DNA from: an uncultured Blautia sp.
GTDB lineage: Bacteria > Bacillota > Clostridia > Lachnospirales > Lachnospiraceae
Length of the DNA stretch: 45,369 nt
Direction of reading: 5' to 3'
NCBI GenBank assembly: GCA_900539145.1
Contig: UQAX01000017.1
Location: 1 to 45,369 of the forward strand
The notes beneath the pieces are model-generated. The model searched no databases, was not told where the DNA came from, and saw only the letters and a list, made by a program, of their open reading frames with translations. Every line of letters begins with the position of its first letter. Position 1 is the stretch's first letter. The position numbers and the translations under genes were made by a program. Positions 8,057 to 16,409 of this stretch are shown here, one piece after another.

Positions 8057-10192
8057 TTACATAGACTTACGTTCTGCGATTTCAGCCATCTTTGCCGTAT
8101 TTAAACGAGTATCCCCATGCACACGACTGTAAGACAGGTATCCGTTCATTCTGTCAATTTTTGTCAAGTTCTTAGAACCGCATACCGGACACACATCCAT
8201 TTCCAATTCTTCGTGTCCGCAATCATCACAATATGCAAGAGAAAGATTGACTCCCTCATAATAACCCAAATCCATAGCACGTCTGACTAAGGCACGGATT
8301 GCATCCACATTATACCCGATAGGGTAGCGCACATACTGAATTTTTCCGCCGTTGCAAAGCTCCCAAAATCTACCTTCACAATCCTGCTTTTCAATCGGAG
8401 TGATGTCTTCTGTTACATGACAATGGAAGCTGTTACTTACATAAGGTCTGTCAGAAACCCCTTCCACAATACCGTATTTCTTTCTGAACTGTTCTACCTG
8501 AAGTCCGCAGAGGCTTTCTGCCGGTGTGCCGTAAATTGCATACAGATTACCGTCTTCCTTCTTGTACTGCTCCACCTTTTTATTGATGTACTGAAGTACC
8601 TCTAACGCAAACTTTCCATCTTCACGAATGGATTTACCGTTATACAGCTCCTGAAGCTCGTTTAAAGCTGTAATACCGAAAGATGCCGTCATAGGCTTTA
8701 ATAACGGTTTAATCTTATCAGAAGGTTTTAAATTACCGCCGTAAAATCCGCCTTCACAGTAAGCAAGAGGATTGGTAGATGCTTTCATCTCTCCTAAGTA
8801 ATCATAAGTACGGATATGAAGATTGCGGATCATTTCCAGATAAAAGTCAAGCACTTCATAGAAATCCTTGTCCTCTGAACGTGCCTTTGCCAAAATCATA
8901 GGCAAATGAAGACTTACCGCACCTACATTAAATCTTCCCACAAATACAGGAACATCATTGTCATCTGCCGGTGTCATACCGCCTCTTTCATACCAAGGGC
9001 TTAAAAAGGCTCTGCATCCCATAGGACTGATAACTTTCTTATATCGCTTATACATGCTGGATATGTATCCCTTTCCGCTTAAAGAAAGCCAATCCGGATA
9101 CATGGTCTTTGCTGAGCAGGAAATTCCAGCTTCAAAGACATCCTCGCCTTCCTTTCCTTCTCCATGAATATTTTCATCATATAAGAATACGATTTTCGGA
9201 AACAGCACCGGTTTTTTGTGCCCTTCTTTTCCCTGTCCCTCTTTATGTACCTCTAAAAGAGAAATACTGCACATTTTCTCAAAACGTTCCATTCCCAGTC
9301 CCAATGTCACGGTAACAAAAGGATAATCACCTCTGGAAGAACCAACTGTATTTAATTTATATTCAATTCCCTGCCAGCCCTGATCAAAATCACGGCGAAC
9401 CTTGTCCATGGCATACTGATGTGCTCTCTCCTTTGCAGGCGCCCAGTCAGCATCTACGTATTTCAAGAATTCCTCGCAATATTTGTGATAGCTTTTCTCT
9501 GCATAAGGCGCAAGGATTTTATCTACCTCCGGTACAGTAAACCCGCCATATTGCTGCGCTGCCGTGCTTAAAATAATGTCTCCCATAACGTCAAAAGCAG
9601 TGTCCAGCGTCTTTGGCTCGTTATACCATACATTTCCCATTTCAAAGCCGCCCCGCAGCACGTTTGCCACGTCAAACAGACAGCAGTTCATGGTGTCCAG
9701 ACGTGCGGATTGGTCATGAATATAAATATATCCGTCTTTACATGCCTGAAGCTCGTTTCTTGTCATAAAGAATTTTCGATACAATTCTTTGTTTAATTCA
9801 TTGAAAATAAGACTTCTCTTTGTAGCAACGAGAGCACTGTCTGTATTGGCATTGCTCTTATCGCCGATATATCGGATGGACTGGCTCTTTGTATAAACCT
9901 CATCCATCATGTGAATAAAATCATGTTTGTAATTGCGGTAATCACGGTAGCTTTTTGCAACCGCAGGATTTACCTTTTCCAGTGCTCCCTCTACAATATT
10001 GTGCATATCCTGAATAGAGATTTCTTCCTTCTCCAAGGACTGCGCTTTTTCCTCTGCGTATTCACAAAGAAAATCAATCTCATCCTTTTTAAAGTCATAC
10101 ATAATTCTGGATGCAGATTTGTTCACTGCACGCACAATTTTCTGGATATTGAAATCCTCTTTTGTTCCGTCTTTCTTAATTACATACATCAT
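8057..10192 (-). CDS. nrdD: Anaerobic ribonucleoside-triphosphate reductase, class III
   Basis: A 711-residue glycyl-radical enzyme that reduces ribonucleotides to deoxyribonucleotides without oxygen. The start MMYVIKKDG is chosen because GAGG lies 8 bases upstream; GTG codons farther up overlap that site. Residues 1-90 form an ATP-cone (IKKDGTKEDFNIQKIVRAV). Near the C-terminus are a zinc ribbon (CDDCG...CPVCG) and the radical-bearing Gly684 in RMNGYLS. The activase gene nrdG, usually adjacent, is not in the window, so the activase must be encoded elsewhere. Two NrdR-like boxes lie in its promoter, which predicts repression when dATP is high. Confidence 0.97.
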   Translation of the reverse strand: MMYVIKKDGTKEDFNIQKIVRAVNKSASRIMYDFKKDEIDFLCEYAEEKAQSLEKEEISIQDMHNIVEGALEKVNPAVAKSYRDYRNYKHDFIHMMDEVYTKSQSIRYIGDKSNANTDSALVATKRSLIFNELNKELYRKFFMTRNELQACKDGYIYIHDQSARLDTMNCCLFDVANVLRGGFEMGNVWYNEPKTLDTAFDVMGDIILSTAAQQYGGFTVPEVDKILAPYAEKSYHKYCEEFLKYVDADWAPAKERAHQYAMDKVRRDFDQGWQGIEYKLNTVGSSRGDYPFVTVTLGLGMERFEKMCSISLLEVHKEGQGKEGHKKPVLFPKIVFLYDENIHGEGKEGEDVFEAGISCSAKTMYPDWLSLSGKGYISSMYKRYKKVISPMGCRAFLSPWYERGGMTPADDNDVPVFVGRFNVGAVSLHLPMILAKARSEDKDFYEVLDFYLEMIRNLHIRTYDYLGEMKASTNPLAYCEGGFYGGNLKPSDKIKPLLKPMTASFGITALNELQELYNGKSIREDGKFALEVLQYINKKVEQYKKEDGNLYAIYGTPAESLCGLQVEQFRKKYGIVEGVSDRPYVSNSFHCHVTEDITPIEKQDCEGRFWELCNGGKIQYVRYPIGYNVDAIRALVRRAMDLGYYEGVNLSLAYCDDCGHEELEMDVCPVCGSKNLTKIDRMNGYLSYSRVHGDTRLNTAKMAEIAERKSM

Positions 10193-10217
10193 CACTTTCA
10201 CCTCATAAACTTTTGTA

Positions 10218-10233
10218 ACACTATATCTGGTAT
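10218..10233 (-). promoter_or_regulatory. NrdR box, proximal
   Basis: The 16-mer ACACTATATCTGGTAT matches 13 of 16 positions of the NrdR consensus acaCwAtATaTwGtgt as I recall it. It lies 25 bases upstream of the nrdD start codon, downstream of the predicted transcription start, where a bound repressor would block transcription. Confidence 0.6.
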
Positions 10234-10259
10234 TTCATAATATTTTTTCACTTTTGTTT

Positions 10260-10275
10260 TCACAACATTTTGTAT
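10260..10275 (-). promoter_or_regulatory. NrdR box, distal
   Basis: The 16-mer TCACAACATTTTGTAT (plus-strand reading) matches 12 of 16 consensus positions. It is 42 bp from the proximal box, four helical turns, so both would face the same side of DNA. It overlaps the predicted transcription start just downstream of the -10. Confidence 0.55.
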
Positions 10276-10280
10276 TCCAC

Positions 10281-10289
10281 AGTATACCA
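10281..10289 (-). promoter_or_regulatory. Extended -10 of the nrdD promoter
   Basis: TGGTATACT on the minus strand is a good extended -10; no convincing -35 is visible 17 bases upstream. The two NrdR-like boxes lie immediately downstream. Confidence 0.5.
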
Positions 10290-10524
10290 TTTTTTCTTCC
10301 GAAAAGAAAGGGGAAATATTGCACAATTCTGTACCATTTATATCCATTTTCCTTTTCAAATCCATTGTTTAACGTGTTTTTAACACTCCGAGGAAGATAA
10401 AAATTTTTTATTTTTAAAGGAAAAACATGGGTTTTTCAGGTTATGGAAACCAAAGTCGATTTTACATTATCCAAAGTGCACAATTTTCTTTTTGTCAAGA
10501 GCATTTGATAAAAAAGATTACATT

Positions 10525-10586
10525 GCTGCGCATCCTTGCGGAGCATTTTTGTTTCATAGGACGCAATTTCCTATGAAACAAAAAAA
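10525..10586. repeat. 62-nt dispersed hairpin repeat, copy A
   Basis: This element is nearly identical to one at 20252-20313. It has a conserved head (GCATCCTTGCGGAGC, itself a small hairpin) followed by a perfect inverted repeat with arms TTTTTGTTTCATAGGA and TCCTATGAAACAAAAA around a CGCAATT loop. T- and A-runs at the ends of the arms let it act as a terminator on both strands. It fills part of the 415-base gap upstream of nrdD, behind the MATE terminator. The remaining 10300-10520 stretch is AT-rich and I see nothing else in it. Confidence 0.85.
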
Positions 10587-10606
10587 TAAGAGGTTTCCCC
10601 CTTATT
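10583..10606 (-). terminator. Intrinsic terminator of the MATE gene
   Basis: On the minus strand AAATAAGGGGG and CCTCTTATTT pair around an AAA loop and are followed by a run of seven T. It starts right at the MATE stop codon. Confidence 0.75.
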
Positions 10607-10607
10607 T

Positions 10608-11972
10608 TTATCGTGTCACGTTATTTAACCATTTATAAGTTTTATACCGATATATGGAAAACGGTATTTTAATAATTTCATCACTGCACAGCAGAATATA
10701 CACCCAAGGCATTGGAATTCCAATGACAAAAGCTCCCACTGCCGCTCCTAAAATAGAGCAAAGCCACATAACGCCCACATCCAAAATCAGTCCAAACCGT
10801 GTATCTCCGCCGGCACGAAATACCCCTACAATCAAAGTAGTGTTAATGGATTGTCCCACTACATAGTAAGACATAATAAACATCATAGCTGTAAGATAGC
10901 TTTTTGCCAGCGGTGTCAGGTTCAGCATACTTCGCACAAATGGGGAAATCGCCAATATGAGCAATCCGCCGCCGATACCGCATACAATGGCAATTTTGAC
11001 GAATTTCTTTCCGTATTCCCTTGCCAGCTCTTCTTTTTTCTCACCAATGGCTTTTCCAATCATAATTGCCGTTGCACTGGAAATACCAAATCCGATAACC
11101 ATAGAAAGCTGTCTGCACACCTGCGCCACAGAATGAGCTGCTACCGCAGAGCTTCCCAAATGCCCTACAATCGCTGAAATCGCAGCCATTCCCGCTCCCC
11201 ATGCAATTTCATTTAAAAGCACAGGTAAAGCATAGGTAAAGAAATCCTTTGAAAGCGCTTTATCCTTTACAAACCAGTCCTTAAATCGGATTTTCACCAC
11301 ATGGTTTATTTTCACTGCATAAAATACCACAATCACCACTTCAACGGCACGGGAACAGAGTGTTCCGAGAGCCGCCCCTGCCGCTCCCATAGCCGGTGCC
11401 CCGAAAAGTCCGAAAATAAAGATTGCGTTTAAAACAATATTTGCCGCAAGAGAAGTTCCATAGACAACTGTCGCTATGACAACTTGCTCAATGCTTCGTA
11501 TAATGTTTAAATATACATTTGTAAAGGCTGACAATACATAAGAAAACGCCACGATTTTCAAGTAACTGACACCTGCGGCAATTACTGCTTCATCCGCCGT
11601 AAAAATACGCATTAGCTGATACGGGAAGAAAAATGCCGCTGCCGCAAACACAATTCCCGCCAGAATGGAAATGCGAAAAGACATTCCCATGACCTTTTCA
11701 ATGGTTCTCGTATCCTTTTTCCCCCAGTACTGTGCCGTCAAAACACAGGCGCCGGAGGTAAGCCCAAAATACAGCAGGGATAAAATAAAGTAAATCTGAT
11801 TTGCCAGCGATACTCCCGACAATGCCGTTTCCCCTACTTTTCCCAGCATAATAACGTCTGTGGAGGTCACTCCTACATTAATGAGGTTCTGAACCGCCAT
11901 AGGCATAACCAGACGAAATACATGGGAATAAAACCTCTTATCCTCAAGACTCATCCTTTTTGTAAAAATCAT
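10608..11972 (-). CDS. MATE family efflux transporter
   Basis: A 454-residue protein with about 12 transmembrane helices in two homologous halves. The N-terminal LVMPMAVQNLINVGVTSTDVIMLGKVGE is the MATE entry motif for the first helix, and LNIVLNAIFIFGLFG-type motifs follow. MATE pumps export cationic drugs or metabolites using Na+ or H+ gradients; the substrate is not deducible. It begins 18 bases after dapF and is therefore cotranscribed with it, followed by a strong terminator. Confidence 0.93.
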   Translation of the reverse strand: MIFTKRMSLEDKRFYSHVFRLVMPMAVQNLINVGVTSTDVIMLGKVGETALSGVSLANQIYFILSLLYFGLTSGACVLTAQYWGKKDTRTIEKVMGMSFRISILAGIVFAAAAFFFPYQLMRIFTADEAVIAAGVSYLKIVAFSYVLSAFTNVYLNIIRSIEQVVIATVVYGTSLAANIVLNAIFIFGLFGAPAMGAAGAALGTLCSRAVEVVIVVFYAVKINHVVKIRFKDWFVKDKALSKDFFTYALPVLLNEIAWGAGMAAISAIVGHLGSSAVAAHSVAQVCRQLSMVIGFGISSATAIMIGKAIGEKKEELAREYGKKFVKIAIVCGIGGGLLILAISPFVRSMLNLTPLAKSYLTAMMFIMSYYVVGQSINTTLIVGVFRAGGDTRFGLILDVGVMWLCSILGAAVGAFVIGIPMPWVYILLCSDEIIKIPFSIYRYKTYKWLNNVTR

Positions 11973-11990
11973 TTTCCTTCAATCCTTTTC

Positions 11991-12824
11991 TTAAATTTCA
12001 ATTTCACCTTCAAACACAACCTCTGCGGGTCCTGTCATGTAAACAAGGTTTTCTGCTCTGTCCCAGAAAATTTTCAAGTCTCCGCCCAAAAGTCTCACAG
12101 TCACTTCATCTTCTGTATATCCGTTTAAAACAGACGCTACTGCCACGGCGCAGGCTCCTGTTCCGCAGGCTAAGGTTTCCCCGCTTCCTCTCTCCCATAC
12201 ACGCATTTCTACGGTCCTTCTATCAATCACACGGACAAACTCCGTATTTACACTTTCCGGAAATGCTGTATGTTTTTCAAATTTCGGTCCGATTTCCTCC
12301 AAAGGCAGATTTTTCACATTGTCTACATATACCACTGCATGAGGATTTCCCATAGATACAGCTGTTATCTCATAAATATCCTGTCCTACGTTTAACGGCT
12401 GACTGATAACCTTTTCCCCTTCATAAATCATAGGAATTGCTTTTGTTTCCAGTACAGGCGCTCCCATGTTTACACGAACCTGTTTTACTTTTTTATTTTC
12501 CACCGTTAAATCCAGATACTTAATACCGCTCTTTGTGTCCACAGAAATTTGCGTTTTATCTGTAAGACCGTAATCATACACGTATTTTCCCACACAACGC
12601 ATACCATTTCCGCACATTGCTCCCTGACTTCCGTCAGCATTGTACATCTCCATTTCAAAATCCGCTCTTTCTGATGGTTTTATTAAAATCAGTCCGTCAG
12701 AGCCAATTCCAAAATGCCTGTCGCTAATTCTTCTAGATACCTCAGAAGGATTTTCTATCTGCTCCTGAAAGCAATTTACATAAACGTAATCATTTCCAAT
12801 TCCCTGCATTTTTGTAAACTTCAT
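11991..12824 (-). CDS. dapF: Diaminopimelate epimerase
   Basis: A 277-residue PLP-independent racemase that converts LL- to meso-diaminopimelate for lysine and peptidoglycan synthesis. The two catalytic cysteines are Cys71 in AMCGNGMRC and Cys220 in GETLACGTGACA. The N-terminal FTKMQGIGNDYVYV motif is typical. A GAGGAGG site precedes the ATG. The next gene downstream is a MATE transporter only 18 bases away. Confidence 0.97.
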   Translation of the reverse strand: MKFTKMQGIGNDYVYVNCFQEQIENPSEVSRRISDRHFGIGSDGLILIKPSERADFEMEMYNADGSQGAMCGNGMRCVGKYVYDYGLTDKTQISVDTKSGIKYLDLTVENKKVKQVRVNMGAPVLETKAIPMIYEGEKVISQPLNVGQDIYEITAVSMGNPHAVVYVDNVKNLPLEEIGPKFEKHTAFPESVNTEFVRVIDRRTVEMRVWERGSGETLACGTGACAVAVASVLNGYTEDEVTVRLLGGDLKIFWDRAENLVYMTGPAEVVFEGEIEI

Positions 12825-12862
12825 ATCTCATATCCTCCTCATTTGTTTTCTTAATCCAACCC

Positions 12863-12871
12863 ATTTTACCA
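12863..12871 (-). promoter_or_regulatory. Possible extended -10 of dapF
   Basis: TGGTAAAAT on the minus strand lies about 39 bases before the dapF start, immediately after the rubredoxin terminator. There is no good -35. Confidence 0.35.
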
Positions 12872-12875
12872 CAAA

Positions 12876-12904
12876 AAAACAGGCTCTGAAAGAACCTGTT
12901 TTTG
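12876..12904 (-). terminator. Intrinsic terminator of the rubredoxin gene
   Basis: Arms AACAGGTTCT and AGAGCCTGTT on the minus strand pair around a short TTC loop and are followed by seven T residues. It separates rubredoxin from dapF. Confidence 0.75.
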
Positions 12905-12923
12905 TTTCATCTTTAAATCTAGC

Positions 12924-13088
12924 TTATGCTTCTTCTGGAACAAATTCATCTTTTCCTACTCCGCAGATTGGGCACACCCAATCTTCCGGTAAATCTTCGA
13001 AAGCTGTTCCCGGTTCTACTCCGTTATCCGGATCTCCTAATTCTGGGTCATATACATAACCACATGGTTCACATACGTATTTCTGCAT
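12924..13088 (-). CDS. Rubredoxin
   Basis: A 54-residue iron-sulfur electron carrier starting MQKYVCEPCGYVYDPELG. The four iron ligands are Cys6, Cys9, Cys39 and Cys42 in CEPCG and CPICG. The conserved core WVCPICGVGKDEF is intact, and length is normal. A GGAGG site lies 8 bases before the ATG. The gene is monocistronic between its own terminator and an extended -10. In anaerobes rubredoxin passes electrons to superoxide reductase, rubrerythrin or flavodiiron proteins; none of these partners is in the window. Confidence 0.97.
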   Translation of the reverse strand: MQKYVCEPCGYVYDPELGDPDNGVEPGTAFEDLPEDWVCPICGVGKDEFVPEEA

Positions 13089-13178
13089 AATGAATACCTC
13101 CTGTTAAATTTAGTTTTCATATTTTGATTAATTTTATACATATTATGCTGCGAATAACTTTCTGTCTTCGCTTTACCT

Positions 13179-13187
13179 ATTGTAACA
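13179..13187 (-). promoter_or_regulatory. Extended -10 of the rubredoxin promoter
   Basis: TGTTACAAT on the minus strand lies about 90 bases upstream of the rubredoxin ATG. The -35 region is weak. The remaining gap up to 13260 is AT-rich with no reading frame I would call. Confidence 0.4.
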
Positions 13188-13261
13188 CATCTTTTCAAAA
13201 TATTCCAGAGTAAATTTGTATAGTTTTGTATTTTTTTATACAAGATATAGCGCTCTATGTG

Positions 13262-13300
13262 AAAAGAACCCGTTCCTCAGGCGCCGGAACAGGTTCTTCT
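13262..13300 (-). terminator. Terminator of the NhaC-family transporter gene
   Basis: Minus-strand arms AGAACCTGTTCC and GGAACGGGTTCT surround a GC-rich loop and run into TTTTC. It lies about 90 bases after the transporter stop. Confidence 0.65.
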
Positions 13301-13387
13301 CGCATGACATCCAATAGATGATTGCAATCTATTGTTTATATAAATTATGATGGGTGCCCTGATTATCCGAACATCCATGTCTCAATT

Positions 13388-14707
13388 TTATAAGAACTGA
13401 GCTGCAACAATTGCTGCAATCATTAATGGGATATTAAAGTGTAAGAATGTCGGTACACAAGTATCCCAAATGTGGTCGTGTTGACCGTCTGCATTCAAAC
13501 CGGATGTAGGTCCAAGCGTTGTATCAGAAGCAGGTGAACCAGCGTCACCAAGAGCTGCTGCTGCTGACATCAGAACGATTGTAGCTGCCGGTGAAAATCC
13601 CATCTGATGACATAACGGAACGTATAATACTGCAAGTACAGGAACTGTACCAAAGGAAGTACCGATACCCATCGTTACTAATAAACCGATTAAAGTAATA
13701 ATGGTAGCTGCGATTAATTTATTTCCGCCCATAAGTCCGATAGAACTTGTTACCAGTTCATCTACTGCACCTGTATCTTTTAATACCTGTGCAAATCCAC
13801 CTGCTACTAACATAACAAATGCGATGAAGCCCATGAGTTTTACACCTTCCTGGAACTGTGCATCAATATCTTTTGGTTTAATAGCGCCAAAGATAAAGAT
13901 TACTAACAGACCGGCCAATGCTGCTACCGGAAGAGAGCCCCATACAAACTGTGCTACTACTACTACTACTAAAGCTGCTAATACAACCCAGTGTTTGTAT
14001 TCCAGTTTTAAATCACCGGTTTCTTTTACACCATCTAACTGAATATCTTTGTATTCACGAGGTTTTCTGTATGTAATGAATACAGCGATTGCAAGACCGA
14101 TAAACATAGCCACTGCAAGGATCCAGTTTACTGCTGTAATATCACCGATTGTTACATTCCATCCCCAGTCTTCTTTTACGTTCTGGTTAATGTTATCACG
14201 AATGATACCCATGAAAATCAAACCAAATCCGAAAGGAATTGCAATGTATGGCGCTTTATGACCAAATGCGATGGTACATGCAACACCACGTCTGTCCAGT
14301 TTCATCTTGTTCATCAGTACCAGTAATGGCGGAACAAGAATTGGAATATAAGCAATGTGGATAGGAATTAAGTTCTGTGACAAACATGCAATAATCAACA
14401 GTGTTAAAAGTAAAATCCACTTATTGTTACCTACCACTTTTGCAATTTTCTTTGATAGAATTTCTGTGATACCGGTTGTTGCAAGACATGCTGCCAGAGT
14501 ACCTAACAGAATGTATGCAAGAGCTGTTTCACCGTTGCCGCCAAGACCGGCAAGCATAGAGTCTTTAATTTCTGCGACACCCATACCGCCTACCAGACCT
14601 GCTGCAAACAGAGATACCAGCATGGATAAAAGTACGTTAATTTTCAGTAAGCAGAGTACACATAAAAGTACAACCCCAATTACAACAGGATTAAGCAAAT
14701 TTTCCAT
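13388..14707 (-). CDS. NhaC/YuiF-type Na+/H+ antiporter-like amino-acid transporter
   Basis: A 439-residue membrane protein starting MENLLNPVVIG; the start is fixed by GGGAGG 8 bases upstream. About 11-12 helices are visible, with SQNLIPIHIAYIPILVPPLL and GIGTSFGTVPVLAVLYVP as conserved polar transport segments. The family is annotated as Na+/H+ antiporter but includes transporters of organic anions and amino acids, and YuiF-like members are often considered for histidine. Placement 89 bases after hutH suggests histidine uptake (or exchange) to feed HutH, which is inference. The leader contains a strong fold described separately. Confidence 0.82.
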   Translation of the reverse strand: MENLLNPVVIGVVLLCVLCLLKINVLLSMLVSLFAAGLVGGMGVAEIKDSMLAGLGGNGETALAYILLGTLAACLATTGITEILSKKIAKVVGNNKWILLLTLLIIACLSQNLIPIHIAYIPILVPPLLVLMNKMKLDRRGVACTIAFGHKAPYIAIPFGFGLIFMGIIRDNINQNVKEDWGWNVTIGDITAVNWILAVAMFIGLAIAVFITYRKPREYKDIQLDGVKETGDLKLEYKHWVVLAALVVVVVAQFVWGSLPVAALAGLLVIFIFGAIKPKDIDAQFQEGVKLMGFIAFVMLVAGGFAQVLKDTGAVDELVTSSIGLMGGNKLIAATIITLIGLLVTMGIGTSFGTVPVLAVLYVPLCHQMGFSPAATIVLMSAAAALGDAGSPASDTTLGPTSGLNADGQHDHIWDTCVPTFLHFNIPLMIAAIVAAQFL

Positions 14708-14723
14708 AAAATAAACCTCCCTC

Positions 14724-14784
14724 TTTTTTTTGATAGTTACGACCGGCAAAGGGGTCCCTCTCCAAACACAGCCGTAACGCACCC
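14724..14784 (-). ncRNA. Structured 5' leader of the transporter, candidate riboswitch
   Basis: On the minus strand GTTAC at 14778-14774 pairs with GTAAC at 14740-14736. Inside, GGC pairs with GCC, and AGAGG pairs with CCTTT around a GACC loop. Conserved-looking unpaired segments include GGTGCG before and GCCGGTC within the fold. It ends 14 bases before the AGAGGGAGG ribosome site, whose AAAGAGGG could pair alternatively with CCCCTTT of the leader, a plausible on/off switch. It resembles ion-sensing leaders found upstream of Na+ antiporters, but I cannot confirm the class. Confidence 0.5.
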
Positions 14785-14796
14785 TCTTTAAATTTA

Positions 14797-16332
14797 TTAT
14801 CTTGTTTCGATTGCTGTGCCAATGGCTTCTTCTACTGCTTTAATTAAAGAACCGTTTTCAATGATTTCTTCACAGTAGTTGATATCTCCGTACAATTCAC
14901 GGTCATCATCTAAAGTAGCAACCTGTTTACGAACCAAATCATAAGCAGCCTGTGTACCTTTACCAAGACCTTTATTGCCTCTCATATCAATACCCTGACA
15001 TGCAACCATCAATTCCATTGCAAGAACACGTCTTACGTTCTTAGCAATCTCTCCAGCTTTTCTAGCTGCAATTGTACCCATAGATACATGGTCTTCCTGA
15101 CCTGCTGATGAAGGAATACTGTCAACAGAAGCAGGATGTGCCAATACTTTGTTTTCAGATACTAATGCTGCTGCTGAATACTGTACGATCATAAATCCTG
15201 AGCAAACACCGCCATGAGGTGTTAAGAATGCAGGTAAATCACTGTACGCCGGATTTACCAGACGTTCGATACGTCTTTCAGAAACGTTTGCCAGTTCAGC
15301 TACGCCGATACCAAGGAAGTCAAAGCTTAATGCCATTGGCTGACCGTGGAAGTTACCGCCTGAAATACCTGCACGGTCTTCCTTGAAGATAATCGGGTTA
15401 TCTGTAACAGAATTGATTTCAATATTAACTTTATCTAATACATAGTTAATTGCATCTTTACTTGCACCGTGAATTTGAGGTGAACATCTTAAAGAATAAG
15501 CATCCTGTACACGAATTTCACCCTGACGTGTGGTGTTTTTGCTTCCTTCCAGAAGTTTTAACAGGTTTCTTGCTGTTGCTAACTGTCCGGAATGTGGACG
15601 TACGTCATGTACTCTGTGGTCTAACGCATCTACAACACCGTTCTGTGCTTCAAAGCAAAGAGCGTCTGCAATATCAGCTACCTTCAATAAGTTCAGTGCA
15701 TCGTATAATGCAAGAGAACCTGCTGATGTCATAGCCTGTGTACCGTTGTTTAATGCAAGACCTTCTTTTGCAGATAATTCAATCGTAGGAATACCTGCAC
15801 GTTTCATAGCTTCTGCACCCGGAAGGAGTTCTCCTTCATAATAAGCCATACCAAGACCTAACATTGGCAGAACCATGTGAGATAATGGCGCAAGGTCACC
15901 GGAAGCTCCCAGAGAACCTTTTTCAGGAATAAATGCTGTAACACCCTTGTTCAGCATATCCACCATTGTCTGTACTGTTTCTAATCTGATACCGGAAAAT
16001 CCTTTTACAAGGTTATTAATTCTCAGAAGCATAATTCCTCTTGCAATGTCTTCTGAGAAAGGATTTCCTGCACCTACTGCATGAGTGATAATCAGATTTT
16101 TCTGAAGTGCTTTACACTGATCCTGAGAAATCACCACGTCACTGAATTTACCAAATCCAGTAGTAATTCCGTATACAACCTTTTCTTCCGCAACTAAGTC
16201 ATCTACTACTTTTCTGGATTCGATGATGTTCTGCTTTGCTTCTTCTGCAAGTTCAATTTTTGCATGTCCTCTACAGATTGCAGCAATTTGTTCCAGTGTT
16301 AAGTCTTTACCAGTAATTATAATATTACTCAT
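14797..16332 (-). CDS. hutH: Histidine ammonia-lyase
   Basis: A 511-residue enzyme that removes ammonia from L-histidine to give urocanate. The MIO cofactor forms from Ala143-Ser144-Gly145 in GSLGASGDLAPL. Histidine rather than tyrosine or phenylalanine specificity is supported by the His in LIITHAVGAG and the Glu in GQEDHVSMG, which match the residues known for histidine enzymes. Full length, with GAGGGTGCGAT as the ribosome site. Downstream hut genes (urocanase, imidazolonepropionase, formiminotransferase) are absent, and a transporter follows. A SARP-type regulator lies upstream, and the promoter carries repeat boxes. Confidence 0.96.
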   Translation of the reverse strand: MSNIIITGKDLTLEQIAAICRGHAKIELAEEAKQNIIESRKVVDDLVAEEKVVYGITTGFGKFSDVVISQDQCKALQKNLIITHAVGAGNPFSEDIARGIMLLRINNLVKGFSGIRLETVQTMVDMLNKGVTAFIPEKGSLGASGDLAPLSHMVLPMLGLGMAYYEGELLPGAEAMKRAGIPTIELSAKEGLALNNGTQAMTSAGSLALYDALNLLKVADIADALCFEAQNGVVDALDHRVHDVRPHSGQLATARNLLKLLEGSKNTTRQGEIRVQDAYSLRCSPQIHGASKDAINYVLDKVNIEINSVTDNPIIFKEDRAGISGGNFHGQPMALSFDFLGIGVAELANVSERRIERLVNPAYSDLPAFLTPHGGVCSGFMIVQYSAAALVSENKVLAHPASVDSIPSSAGQEDHVSMGTIAARKAGEIAKNVRRVLAMELMVACQGIDMRGNKGLGKGTQAAYDLVRKQVATLDDDRELYGDINYCEEIIENGSLIKAVEEAIGTAIETR

Positions 16333-16356
16333 ATCGCACCCTCTTTTCCTCTATAT

Positions 16357-16409
16357 ATTATACGTGAAATTATACATTATAGGTGTCAAAAAAGCGTCAA
16401 TAAATGTCA
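16357..16409 (-). promoter_or_regulatory. hutH promoter with three TGACR direct repeats
   Basis: On the minus strand TGACA (16409-16405), TGACG (16399-16395) and TGACA (16388-16384) are spaced 10 and 11 bp. TATAAT boxes follow at 16381-16376, 16374-16369 and 16362-16357. The last repeat is 9 bp from the second TATAAT. No -35/-10 pair has a 16-18 bp spacer, so an activator bound to the repeats is likely. SARP proteins are known to bind direct repeats of about 11 bp pitch placed about 8 bp from the -10. Confidence 0.55.

Noticed and set aside
10430..10579. A 49-codon plus-strand frame starting ATG with AAAGGA upstream
   Set aside because: It runs straight through the dispersed hairpin repeat, and its last third is the repeat read as protein. 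It is very probably not a gene.
13312..13334. Inverted repeat CAATAGAT/ATCTATTG downstream of the transporter stop
   Set aside because: Short, AT-rich and without a T-run on the transcribed strand; the real terminator is at 13262-13300.
14708..14782. N-terminal extension of the NhaC-type transporter from GTG 14782
   Set aside because: The extension is soluble and unlike the family, and coincides with the structured leader. The ATG at 14707 has a strong ribosome site.
14797..16332. HutH as a tyrosine or phenylalanine ammonia-lyase or aminomutase
   Set aside because: The histidine-type pocket residues (His in LIITHAVGAG, Glu in GQEDHVSMG) favour histidine.
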